Source of the DNA: Porodaedalea pini
Taxonomy: Eukaryota; Basidiomycota; Agaricomycetes; Hymenochaetales; Hymenochaetaceae
Length of the DNA stretch: 64,000 bases
NCBI GenBank assembly: GCA_002794775.1
Contig: NBAY01000007.1
Location: 186,001-250,000, forward strand
Reading direction: 5' to 3'
Shown here in pieces: positions 11,605 to 23,100 of the stretch. Made by a program: the position numbers and the translations under genes. Numbering within the stretch: the first letter of the stretch is position 1; the number at the start of each line of letters is the position of its first letter. A model generated the notes under the pieces. That model did not search any database. It was not told the origin of the DNA and was given only the letters and a program-made list of their open reading frames with translations.

Positions 11605-13872
11605 AGTGCGGGTGACGATCAAGTGCAGCTCTCTTTCTTTCCTACCATCATCATCCATCGTGGGAAAATAGTTCAGCTATCGCTTTCTCGTCTCGTCTCT
11701 CCGCTATGGACAACAGAATGTTGGCCAAAGCAAAAGCCTCTCTACATAAGACAAAGTCTACCTGTTCCCTTGTTAATCCCAAGGACCCCACCAAGTGTGA
11801 GGAGTGTAAACAGGATCTCCCCTTCCACAGTCGCCAGTGTGTTAGTGGGACCGCCAAGTTATGTGTTGTTTGTGGTCGTGACAAGACCTACAACCACAAC
11901 GACGCCGTATGTGTTCAGGTACAAGCGAATCGTGCCAATTGGTCACCCGATGTCGAGGCGGACGAACATGCCGCCAAACTTCGTAAACAAGGAGACCTTC
12001 CCCCCACACCCGATATCGAGTCGCAAAACACGCTTTAACGGTCGAATTCCGAGGAGGAACATAGGTCCATCCCGCCCCCTGCTCGTGTAGATAATGATGC
12101 TATGGACGACGATCTGTACATCCCGGACGAGTACCCCAGTCAGGCCCCCCAGGTCGACAACGACATGAACGATATCGATGAACAGGAGGACCCGGCTATC
12201 GCCAAAAAGGTCAACCGTTCTTTCGCCGACCTTACTAAGGACACCATCGATACGATCAACACGCTCATTACTCAACCCACGTGGATGTCCGATCATCCCT
12301 GGTACGAAGAGCCTGTTCGTGCCGGGTCTATCCTCGCCAACATAGGTTCCAAGCTGGTAGCTTGGATCAACAAATCCAATGCCTTGGACGACGAAACTAC
12401 CCTCCAGAACTCGGCTAATGAGAGTCTGGAAGCTTTTCATTCTACCTATCGCATTCACTCACCGTCCTTCAAACATGTTTTTGAAAACATTTATGTTAAC
12501 AGCCAGACCATTCGCGACCAAGAAATTACTGACACTATGCATGCCATGTCTAGGTCTATCCAACACTTATCGGCAGTCGTATCCTCTATTTCGGAAAAAA
12601 CTAACACTATTGAAAAACAGCTTTTGGATGCCCGGTTCCCACAGTTCGCCCTACAGCTTCTACTAACACTAACCTTAACAAACACGTCAAAATTCTACCC
12701 GACCTGATCGGTGCCCGTTTTGTTCACGATCCCAGATTTCCACCCCCAGCTCCTATTGTTAAACAGCGCGTCCAGACTCCGAAAAATGGACAAACAGAAT
12801 ACGCCGCCGCTATCGCCAAAACTCGCGTACCGGGTTCTGGTTATTGCATGACTTCGGAGGGCATCATCATCGCACCTGATGGTTACGCCCATTCAGCACA
12901 CAACGCCCCTCGCGAATCCCAAACCAAAGTTTACTACCCACCTGTCGAAGCCGTCGGAAAGGACCAGGATGGTTTCACCACTGTCACCTACGCCAAAGCT
13001 GCTCAGAAGAAACCAAAAGCTACTCCTACCAAAGTAGTCCAGGTCACTGAACAGAACCCTGACGGGGAAATTACTACTGTCCCTATTAACCGGTCTAATG
13101 GATTGGTGAATACTCGTGTTCGTAACATGCAACACATTTTCTTTTCTCTCCCGGGTGACCTCGCAGTCTGGCCTTCTACCCTTTCCGTTAAAAATGTGGT
13201 TCGCACAGGCCTCAAGGGCAATCCGCTCTTTAAACATCTTGTTGTCTTGAATGTAGAATACACGTCCAACAGCAACCTCCTCGTCACTTTTACTAACATC
13301 CGCTCTGACTTTGATGCCCAACACAGCACGCTTGTGACCCAGCTCAACCGAATCATTAACATTTCAGGTGCTAGGGCTTTTACGCCGTCGCCTCACTTCA
13401 AGATGGTTATCCCCAGTGTCCCCATCTACGACAAGGACACTAAACTCATCTATTTGGAGAAAGACCTTATCGAGGAAATTTCCGCCCTGCCGCAATTCGA
13501 GGGTCACGAGTTCATGTTTCCCCCTTGCTTCATGTCATCGATCGAACGTCTCAATCAGTGCGACTATTGCAACGTATCCATTGTCCTCAAAGATGACTCC
13601 CACCTCTGCTTCAATCACTTCTTCCTCCACAACAACCGCTCCATTCCCGTGTTCGGAGTTATTTGTCGGCTTGAGGAAATGAAGGCCCGCCCAACAATCA
13701 ACCAATGTGATAACTGTCACTGCTTGGGCCACCCTGCATCCAAATGTCGCTCAGTAGCGCGCTGCACTATTTGCTCTGAACCTCACCGAACGGCCGTACA
13801 TGTCGCTAAATGCGCTCCATGTACTGCCTCCAACAACCTACAATGCGACCACTTTGCCCACTGCATTAATTG

Positions 13873-13877
13873 CCAGG
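13873..13877. repeat. Target-site duplication CCAGG, left copy (gypsy copy A)
   Basis: CCAGG immediately precedes the 5' LTR and the same five bases follow the 3' LTR at 20121-20125. Five base pairs is the usual duplication for Ty3/gypsy integrases. Confidence 0.9.
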
Positions 13878-14303
13878 TGTTAGGACTCGAACTTTTACCT
13901 TTTCCTTTATTTTCCCTTTTACCATTTCTTTTCTTCTAACCGCTCCTTTTCATTATATTTAATCGTCTTTTCAATCATTTCCCACACTCCCTCCACATGA
14001 CCTTCATTCGTTCCATTCCATTCGCTTATATAACTTTAGATAATATAGTCCCACAGTCGCTGCTATATAAGGTCTCAGGAATTGCATGAACTCCTTGTTC
14101 TGCTTTTCCTCTTACCTCCGCAACGACCTAGGTGAGACTCATCCTCCTTGTATTAGTTTAGACTTGTATTAATCCTCTTACCTCCGCAACAACCTAGCCT
14201 AAGTATAGCATGTCCCGAGTCCTCGCTCGAGTATAGCACGTCCCAGACGACCGTCAGCCGAGGCCTGCCCAGTCCAAGTCGTCTCCCAGACTCCCGCCTA
14301 ACA
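13878..14303 (+). repeat. 5' LTR of gypsy copy A
   Basis: 426 bp, TG...CA ends. It contains a TATA box (TATATAA, 14064-14070) and an internal direct repeat: CCTCTTACCTCCGCAAC at about 14108 and again at about 14175. It differs from the 3' LTR at about 22 positions, every one a transition, with no indel. Confidence 0.95.
14064..14070 (+). promoter_or_regulatory. LTR TATA box
   Basis: TATATAA lies 33 bp upstream of G14097. That G is the predicted transcription start because it is the first base of the 11-nt self-priming sequence. Confidence 0.65.
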
Positions 14304-14304
14304 T

Positions 14305-14315
14305 AAAAGCAGAAC
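14305..14315 (+). promoter_or_regulatory. Self-priming primer-binding site of gypsy copy A
   Basis: AAAAGCAGAAC starts one base after the 5' LTR. It is an exact complement of GTTCTGCTTTT at 14097-14107, which lies at the predicted 5' end of the transcript. No tRNA 3'-end complement (TGG...) is seen here. In Tf1/sushi-type elements the first 11 nt of the RNA fold back on such a site to prime minus-strand synthesis. Confidence 0.75.
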
Positions 14316-15015
14316 CCCACCCAGGCTCATCCCCAGCGTACGTCGTCGCTGTCAACTCGCCTTCACTCAGTCTAGAGGAGCGCTCCCCTCGACGGACTTG
14401 ACGTGTAAACCCCCTAAACAACAAATCCCAACCCAGCCCGGACGTTTTTGGACGTTTGTGTATTATGTAAAACTTCGCAAACCGACCTTTCCTGACCCTG
14501 GCTCTCCGCATCTCCCTTTGGTGGAGGAGCCACTTAACCTGGACGTGGGTAACATTACATGTACAGTCGTCGACATCGTTGTCGATTGTTATCACTGTCG
14601 CATCCTTCTGTCTCATCATCAACTTCGCCGACGAACCCGTCCAACATTGGTGTAACCCCAGATCGAACATGCAACCCATTCTGGTTCCCCCGCCGTCGTC
14701 AAAATAGATCTCACCGACGAACAGCGACAGGCCCTTCCTGCATCGGCGCGTTGGAATCCAGACTGACCAGGCTACGTCGCGACCAACAATAGTGGTGTTA
14801 CACACGACATCTGGTGGAGTGAAGTCCGGCACAGCTGGTATTTGTCAGACGAACGAGGAAGGAGAGCCAGGTGGCCCCCAGCCACTCCATCGTCACCTGC
14901 ACCGTCGACGTCTACTGTCAACCTACCACCGACTCCAGGTCCTTACCGTGAGGCTAATAGAGACCCTTCACCGCTGACCCCCCCTGAACCTTCAACGCCC
15001 GTACCTGAACCCGTG

Positions 15016-16098
15016 ATGTCAGCAGGAGGTTTCAGCCAACATCAGATGGAGCAGATCGCGGCCATCGTCGTGAATGCCTTCACCCATCAGGCGAATAATG
15101 CCCCAGCACCGATCGCGGCAGCTAACCCCCCGACCCCCAACATTGACGTTGCCTGGCCATGTGAATTCACTGGCGGCGACGACTACCTAGACTTCAAGCG
15201 TGAAGTCCTCCTTTTTGTCTCCGCAAACCCGAACTGATACCCCATGTCGGAGAGTAAGATCTACATTGCTCTCTCCTACTTGAAGGGTGGTAATGCGGCA
15301 ACATGGGTGCAGAATTACGTAGAGGAATCAACAACGGCCAGCATTGTAACCTTCACCGACAGTTGGACAAGATTCCAAGAGCGCCTGGACGCCTCGTTCG
15401 ATGACCCGAACCGGAAGGAAAAGGCGTTAGCAGAATTCCGAACCAAGGTTCAGAAGGACCTCACCGCCGACGAGTTCTTCCAGAAGCTCAACGTCGTCAT
15501 CACAAGAGCAGGACTGACAGATGACAGCATTATCTGTGACCACCTGAAGCGTGCAATGAACATTGAGGTGGTCCGTGGAGTACTGAGATCAACGCCGGTC
15601 CCAATGACATACGATGCCTGGAAGAAGAAGGCCATCAAGATTGATTGGGGTGAACAACAGATCCGCGCAATCCAACAAGGTCGTGCGTTTCCACTTCCAC
15701 CACGCCAGCAGCAGCAGCAGGCACCCCCGGCTCGCCATCCGATTCCGACCCCCCACGTCGACAAACGTGACGTGACCAGCATCACCTTCAGAGGAGCGGG
15801 CCAACCGATGGATGTCTCGATGAACGAGGCGCAATGACGAAGGGCGTGCTGGATCTGTGGCAAGCTCGGCCACTTCAAGGACGCGTGTCCTCAGGGGAAG
15901 ACAATTGTGCAGCGCATGCTGCAGATGATGGCGCCCAGCAAACGTCGTCTTATCGCCAACGAGCTCAGAGCGATGAAGGAGTCGGCCTTCGAGGAAGTCG
16001 TAGACACTTGAAAGACGACAGTGGAGGATGATGTGGAGGAAGAAGGCAATGACGAAGAGGTCATCGACTCGCAGGATTTTGCGAGTGGTCAGGCGTAG
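15016..16098 (+). pseudogene. gag of gypsy copy A
   Basis: The frame is colinear with the intact gag of copy B: MSAGGFSQHQMEQIAAIV, TGGDDYLDFKREVLLFVSAN, then a CCHC knuckle CWICGKLGHFKDAC. It is interrupted by TGA at 15235, 15835 and 16009 and ends at TAG 16096-16098. At 15235 copy B has CGA (Arg). A farther upstream ATG at 14842 is open in copy A but is not an ATG in copy B, so I take the shared ATG at 15016 as start. The candidate frameshift heptamer GGATTTT is at 16074-16080. Confidence 0.85.
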
Positions 16099-19000
16099 CC
16101 ATCGGGGCAACTGACCGAGAAGAACAAGGGGCCTCGCATTCGGACTCGATAAAATATAACCAACCGTCTGTACAATACTTAGACGCAAACGACGTTGATG
16201 GTTTTTCCGATTGCAAAGTCCCCACCGATGAGAACGAAGAAAACGAGTACGAGCAGCTGTTTGTGAGGGGAACTGGCGGACGCCAGCTGGACCTCCTCCT
16301 GAACGTCAGATACGGTGTGGAGGGTGAGGCGAAAGAGGTGGATGCGCATGCCCTCGTGGACTCGGGGTGTACGGGATCGTGCATCAACGTGAGGTTCATC
16401 GAACGGTACGGATTAGAGACCAAGCGCTACATCAGACCCCTCGCGGTGCTCAATGCGGACAGCACGCACAATGAGGCCAGTTTGATTGAGAGATACGTTG
16501 ATGTCGAACTAATGATTGGACACCACAAGGAAAAGATCGTCCTCGCAGTAACATCCCTGGCGTCGTCGAACATCTTCCTTGGCTACGACTGGCTTTGACG
16601 TCATAACCCAGAGGTTGACTGGAAGGCGGGTTTGATTGAATTCACCTGTTGTCCGGAAGAGTGCACGATCGAGAAGGAGACAGTAGAAGAGATGAGGAGG
16701 GTGAGAGAAGTGCGAATGGACAAGGCGTCCTGGCCTGCATATCTCAACGACTACGCCAACGTCTTCTCGGAGAAAGGATTCGAGAAGCTACCGGAACACC
16801 ACCCCTGGGACCACATCATCGACCTGAAGCCTGACTTCAAGCCTAGCGACTGCAAAATCTACCCGTTGACACTGACGGAACAACAGTCGCTAAAGGACTT
16901 CCTTGAAGAGAACCTGAAATCGGGCCGTATACAAAAGTTGATCTCACCAATGGCATCGCCTTTCTTCTTTATCAAGAAGGCTGACAAGTCCCTGCGCCTG
17001 ATACAGGACTACCGGAAGCTTAATGAGGAAATGATCAAGAATAAGTACCCTCTTCCCCTCATTGATGAACTGGTCGACAAGGTCAAGAAGGCGAAGTACA
17101 TCACCAAACTTGACCTCTGATGGGGATACTATAACGTCCGGATCCGTGAAGGCGACGAGTGGAAGGCAGCCTTTCGCACAAATATGGGCCTCTTCGAACT
17201 GACCGTCATGTTCTTTGGTCTTTGCAACGCACCGGCGACGTTTCAGGCCTTTGTCAACCACATTTTCAAAGGACTAATCTACGATAACTTGATCATTGTC
17301 TACCTCAACGACATCCTCATCCTCTCACAAACCCTTGAGGAGCATATCGAGACGTCGAGGTGTGTCCTTCAGATCTTGCGAGAGAACAGACTGTACCTGA
17401 AACCGGAGAAGTGTGAGTTCGATGCCAAGACCGTAAAGTACCTCGGTCACATCGTCGGCAATGGAGAGATCAGGGCTGACCCGGCAAAAACAGAGGCTAT
17501 CGCGGACTGGCCAGTACCACGAAACCTTAAACAGCTGCAGCAATTCCTCGGCATGGGTAACTGGCTGCGACGGTTCATCAAGGACTACAGCAAAGTAGTC
17601 CATCCGCTGACTTTGCTGACGGGCAAGAAGGACTGGGTATGGGAGACCGAACAGCAGGAAGTGTTCGAGGAGCTGAGACGACATCTCTGCTCACCTCCAG
17701 TCCTGGCTATCACCAACAATGAGGGCCCTTTCCACGTTGAGGCGGACTCGTCAAACTTCGCACTGGGAGGTGTGTTGTTGCAGAAGCAGGAAGGCAAGTG
17801 GAGGGTGGTTGCATACCGGTCAGAGGCGCTCCTACCAGCAGAACAAAACTACGAGATCTACGACAAGGAGATGCTCGTGATCATTTTGGCACTCAAGGAA
17901 TGGAGGCAGTACCTCCTCGGCACCCATCATAAGATTGAGATCTGGTCCGACCACGCCAACCTCACCTACTTCAGGTCGGCACAAAAGCTGAGCTATCGCC
18001 AAGCTCACTGGCGAACAGAACTCGAAGAATTCGACTTCCACCTTGAACACAAATCGGGGAAGACAATGGGCAAGGCAGACCTACTGTCGCGCAAGGCTGG
18101 CTACGATGAGGGCAGGGATGACAACAACGGAGTCGTTTTCATCAAGGACAAGTGGCTGAACCGGGGAATGGTATGGACATTGCGTGATGAGGTGTTGGAA
18201 CGAGTGAGTGACGCGCAGAGGGTGCAGAATGAATCGGAGAGGCCGATGGGGATAACAAAGATTGACGGTTTGTGGCGAATGAAGGGCAAGGTGTACGTTC
18301 CGTCGACAATGAAGGAATCGGTGTTGCAGGAGTGCCACGACTTGGTACTGGCTGGACATCCAGGAGCGTCAAAAACAGTGGAACTAGTCCGTCGAGACTT
18401 TTGGTGGGCATCGATGTTCTCTGACGTCCGAGCGTATGTCCGAGGATGTGATCGCTGTCAGTGAACAAAGGCTCTGAGGGCGTCGAGGTCGAGGCCGCTT
18501 CACCCAAACGCAGTCCCGGAGGGTCCTTGGGAAGTCGTCACGGTCGATCTCATCGGAGAACTCCCGGACTCCAAGGGGCACAATGCGATTTGCGTCGTTG
18601 TAGACAGGTTCTCAAAGCAGATGCACGCGATCCCGACAACAACAAAGTTATCAGCAGAAGGCATGGCCCAGTTGTACCGCAACCACATTTTCCGTCTCCA
18701 CGGCCTACTGAAGAAGATCATCCATGATCGAGGCACGCAGTTTGACACCTCAATGATGAAGGAGCTGTACAAACTCCTACACATCGAAGGCAACCCGTCA
18801 ACAGCGTATCACCCACAGATGGATGGTCAAACAGAACGTGTTAATCAAGAGCTTGAACAGTACCTTCGACTCTTTGTTAACCATCAACAATCGGACTGGA
18901 AGGACTGGCTACCCCTCGCAGAGTTCGCGTACAACAACCAAGAACACTCGACGATGAAGATGTCCCCCTTCTTCGCGAATACAGGACGACACCCAATGAG

Positions 19001-19694
19001 CTTTGATACAACGTGAACTTCCTCTGCAAACATGTCGGTGGAAGAATTCGTGAAGCACATTAAGGAGACTCACCGTGTCATGAAGGACAATCTGGTCAAG
19101 GCAGCAGAGGACATGAAGCGCTACCATGACCGAATGGCTGGAACTTCGGTGGAGTACAAGACAGGTGACAAAGTCTTCCTCGATGGGCGAAACATCAGTA
19201 CCGATTCACCGATGAAGAAGCTTGCGGACAAATGGTATGGGCCCTTTGACATTGTTGATAAGGTGGGAGCAAGCGCGTACAGACTCAAGCTCCCAAAACA
19301 ATGGAAGAAGGTACACCCAGTCTTCAATGAAGCCCTGTTGAAACCTGCTGTCGAACCTTCATTTGAAAGCCAGAAACAGCCGCCTCCGCCACCGCCGGAT
19401 ATTGTCGATAATGAGGAGGAATACGAGGTGGAGGAGGTCATCGACTCACGCCTACACCGAGGGAGACTACAATACCTTGTCAAGTGGGTCGGGTATAACG
19501 AACCGACTTGGAAACCAGAGACGGACTTCGGCGAGAACGCAAAGGAGGCGATCACTGAGTTTTATCGAAAACACCCCGGCGGTCCCCGAAAACTTGAGAT
19601 TCCCCACGAACAACTTTGCCCACGCTTTGTCAACACCGAACCGGACAACCTCGATCTTGGTTGGTCAGGACGCCCAACCTTGAGGGGGGGGTAA
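16074..19694 (+). pseudogene. pol of gypsy copy A (protease, RT, RNase H, integrase, chromodomain)
   Basis: Read in the -1 frame relative to gag. In order: aspartic protease (ALVDSGCTGSCINV), RT (FFIKKADKSLR, FGLCNAPATFQAF, YLNDILILS), RNase H (VEADSSNFALGGVLL), integrase zinc finger ending CDRCQ, catalytic core (DRGTQFD, NPSTAYHPQMDGQTERVNQE) and a chromodomain (YLVKWVGYNEPTWKPETDF). In-frame TGA codons at 16596, 17118, 18462 and 19014 break it. The Asp-to-Asn change in the YxDD box would by itself abolish RT. It ends at TAA 19692-19694, directly at the 3' LTR. Confidence 0.9.
19682..19691 (+). promoter_or_regulatory. Polypurine tract of gypsy copy A
   Basis: GA followed by eight G lies three bases before the 3' LTR, the expected place for the plus-strand primer. 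The coding sequence of pol overlaps it. Confidence 0.75.
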
Positions 19695-20120
19695 TGTTAG
19701 GACTCGAACTTTTACCTTTTCCTTTATTTTCCCTTTTACCATTTCTTTTCTTCTAACCGCTCCTTTTCATTATATTTAATTGTCTTTTCAATCATTTCCC
19801 ACACTCCCTCCACATGACCTTCATTCGTTCCATTCCATTTGCTTATGTAACTTTAGATAATATAGTCCCACAGTTGCCACTATATAAGGTCTCAGGAATC
19901 GCATGAACTCCTTGTTCTGCTTTTCCTCTTACCTCTGCGACAACCTAGGTGAGACTCGTCCTCCTTGTATTAGTTTAGACTTGTATTAATCCTCTTACCT
20001 CTGCGATGACCTAGCCTGAGTATAGCGTGTCCCGAGTCCCCACTTGAGTATAGCACGTCCCAGATGACCGTCAGCCGAGGCCTGCCCAGTCCAAGTCGTC
20101 TCCCGGACTCCCGCCTAACA
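19695..20120 (+). repeat. 3' LTR of gypsy copy A
   Basis: 426 bp, the same length and ends as the 5' LTR, followed by the CCAGG duplication at 20121-20125. The differences from the 5' LTR cluster at CG versus TG/CA sites, for example GTCGCTGC against GTTGCCAC. Confidence 0.95.
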
Positions 20121-20193
20121 CCAGGGTAACCATAGCGCCAGGTCTTCAGAGTGTCCAGCTCGCCGCAATTATTGTTCTCCTTACTAAACTTTT

Positions 20194-23100
20194 ATGACTG
20201 ACACAATTTCTGTCTTTTCTCTTAACATTCGCAATTCAGAACCCACTTTCGACTATCTTTTACGTGCCTTCTCTTCCACACATGCTTCTCCTGACATTAT
20301 TTGCTTTCAGGAAATTCCTACTATTTCATCAATTATCCCTTCCAAAACGTCTCCTTCTGGATTGTGGTCTTTTCAAATTCGCAACTCCGCCCCATATACT
20401 GCCTTCCGTTCTTCTTCACTTGCCAAACCACGATGCTGTACACTCATACATCCTCGTATCATTCACCATGTTTCCTTATACAATCCTGACTCCCCATCTC
20501 CGAACATTACTGTCATTTCTATTGCCCGGGAAGACTTAACCCCTCTTTTACTTTGGAACATTTACAATTCTCCGAGTCTTCACGAGTTCGAAAATCCTCT
20601 TCCTTCGCTTCACCTTCCCTCCAATATTTTCCTGGGAGACTTTAACAGACACTCAGATCTTTGGTCTTTCCCAGTGCAATCCGCTGAATTTTCGAAGTCG
20701 GCACTACTTGTTGACTGGATCAACGACAACGGCCTATTTGTTTGCAACCCTCCCAACCAACATACCTATTTCAATTACTCTAATCATTCTACATCTATTA
20801 TCGACCTCGTCATTGCTTCAGACGACTTCGCCACCCTTCTTTTAGATCATGTTTCCATTTCAGACCGGTCTTTAGATATTTCTTCTGACCACCTTCCCAT
20901 CCATTTTTCGTTCAAGATTGACACACTTGCGTCCCCTCCACAAAATCCCCTTCGTTCAATCCGCTCCTGTGACTTACCCACTTTTGTCGCAGAGTTCTGC
21001 GATTCTAAATTATTTTCCTTCTCATTAGAAGGGATCCAATCCCCCAAGTCGCTGGACGACCTCCTTTTTTCCTTTCAATCTTCCTTTTCAGATTTCGCCC
21101 TTATTTTCCTTCGCAAACGAAAACCACATTCGTATTTCGGCCCCAATGCCTGGTGGTCCGAAGCTTGTTCTAAGCTCTATCGGTCACATTGCCGCAATCC
21201 TCACCCCGACTCTCGAAAACTCCTCGACACTGAAATTGCACAAGCCAAAAACACATTCTTTGGCGCCCATCTACAACAATCTGACGCACACACAGCTTGG
21301 CGTAATCAGTTTCTAGGCACCGCACGCCGCCACATCCCTATCGGCGTGTTGTGTATGTCCAATGGGTCCTTCACACTCACCGAAAGCGATAAAGCGTCCC
21401 TCTTTCACGAAATGTTCTTTCCCTCACTAACGTTGATGCCGGAGGCTATTCCCCTCCCCGCCCTTTGCGACTATCGCCCCATCGAGATGTGTGACATTCA
21501 GGATGCACTCCAAGGCATCGATCGCGAAACGAGTCCTGGTAATAACCACATCTCGTACCAACACCTTGAGCTTCTTATCGAACATCGCGGACAATTTTTC
21601 ATGGACCTCTTTTCTTTATGCTTACAGATCGGCCACTTTCCTTTACCTTTCAAAACTTCACTGGTTACTTTCATTCCAAAACCCAAACATTCTGACTTTT
21701 CAGTTCCACGAGTGTATCGCCCCATTACCTTGGTCGACACCCTCGGCAAACTTTTCGAACGAGTTCTTTTTAATATTTTGCAACCTTTTTTTGAAATTAA
21801 TCATCTTCTTCCTGACACCCAACACGGGTGTCGGAAACATCGTTCTTCCCTTACGGCCTGTTATGATCTACTTTCTACCATTCTATCTCAACCTTTTGCG
21901 ACTAGCGGAGGTGACCGGCTCACATCCGTCAGACACCAGCACCATTATTTCATCACTTCTATCCTCACTGTTGACATTCAAGGCTTTTTTGACAACATTT
22001 CTCATAATTGTCTTATTACCAAACTCACCCAATCCAACCTTCACCCTAACATCATTCATGTTCTTTCTATCTGGCTAAAAGATCACCCTATTTCTTTCCA
22101 TTTCAACAATTTCTTCTCTCCCCCTTTTATCAAACCCAACCGCGGTGTTCCTCAAGGATCACCGTTATCTCCCCTTATCTCAATTTTTGCTGCAGCCGAA
22201 GCTATCACGGCTTATAACTTCAGATTCGGTCCACATCGCCCTTTACTTGCGTACATGGATGACCACCTTCTTTATTCACGATCATTCAGCATTTCGACCA
22301 ATTTAGTTCGCCTTTGCAACCAATTTCATTTTCTTTCTCTTCAGTTTCAATTCCTTGGCTTGTCCATTGACCCAGACGCTATCGAACTCCTTCATATCCT
22401 TCCATACCATCCAATTGCGGACATTACTTTTCGTTCATTCTTAAAAGACTCACCCTCTTCTTCCAATGCTTCCTTGGTTCTCACCAACAACCGCATCATT
22501 CGTCCATCGCGCCACATTACTTGGTTAGGTGTCATTTTTTCTTACGACCTTTCGCCTAAACTTCATTTCGAATCCTGGGCGAACAAAGTGCTCTCTACCC
22601 TTCACCAACGCCAGTTTCTTTTTAATCGATCTAATGGCACTTTCTTTCAATATGCCCGCCTCTTATACTTTGGCTTAATCCGTTCCGTCACCATTTACGG
22701 CGCTGTCCTCTTTCCCGATTCACCATACATTTCTTCTATACTTCAGAAAACACAAAACCACTTTCTCCATTCTGTTCTGCATAGTAGCATTCAGCCGACC
22801 GTTGCCGAATCCTTCTTATCATGCCCACCCCTCAATCTGTTCATACGTTCGCTTTCTCAAAGATTTCTACTCTCATATTTTGCACATTCTAAACACAACC
22901 CCATTCCAAAACAATGTTTAATGTCTTCGCTCCTTCCTGATATTTCGATTTCTAAATCTACTTCTTACCCTTTGTTTACCCCAATTCACTCTCGTCTTAT
23001 TATGACTCCCATTCCCTCATTATTACAATGTCACCGTGCTATCCGCAATTTCAGTTCGTTCTTTTTACACCCCCCTCCGTATCAATATTTCATCTTCACA

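Larger units (their letters stand above)
13878..20120 (+). mobile_element. Ty3/gypsy chromovirus-type LTR retrotransposon, copy A (degenerate)
   Basis: 6,243 bp with 426-bp LTRs beginning TGTTAG and ending CTAACA, flanked by CCAGG. It encodes gag and a pol with protease, RT, RNase H, integrase and a C-terminal chromodomain. Seven premature stops interrupt it, all TGA (gag: 15235, 15835, 16009; pol: 16596, 17118, 18462, 19014), and there is no frameshift. At positions comparable with copy B the intact codon is arginine (CGA, CGC or CGG) in six cases. The RT core reads YLNDILILS instead of YLDDILILS, losing a catalytic aspartate. It is inserted in ORF1 of the LINE. Confidence 0.95.
11706..20187 (+). 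pseudogene. LINE ORF1 (gag-like, zinc knuckles), broken and split by the gypsy insertion
   Basis: The frame starts at the ATG of MDNRMLAKAKASLHK. It meets an in-frame TAA at 12036-12038, continues in the same frame (EEEHRSIPPPARVDND ...), then shifts by one base near 12630-12640 (frame ends ...LLDAR; resumes VPTVRPTASTNT). From there it is open to 13876, where gypsy copy A interrupts it. It resumes at 20122 (GNHSARSSECPARRNY) and stops at 20185-20187. Cysteine/histidine clusters QCDNCHCLGHPASKC, CTICSEPHRT and CINCQGNHSARSSEC form nucleic-acid-binding knuckles. The last one is re-formed only when the insertion is removed, which confirms the join. ORF2 starts six bases after this stop, in the same frame. 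Confidence 0.8.

Noticed and set aside
11584..12458. Overlapping frames on both strands around the ATG5 / LINE junction
   Set aside because: They are shadows of ATG5 exon 1 and of LINE ORF1. The true frames are fixed by family sequence.
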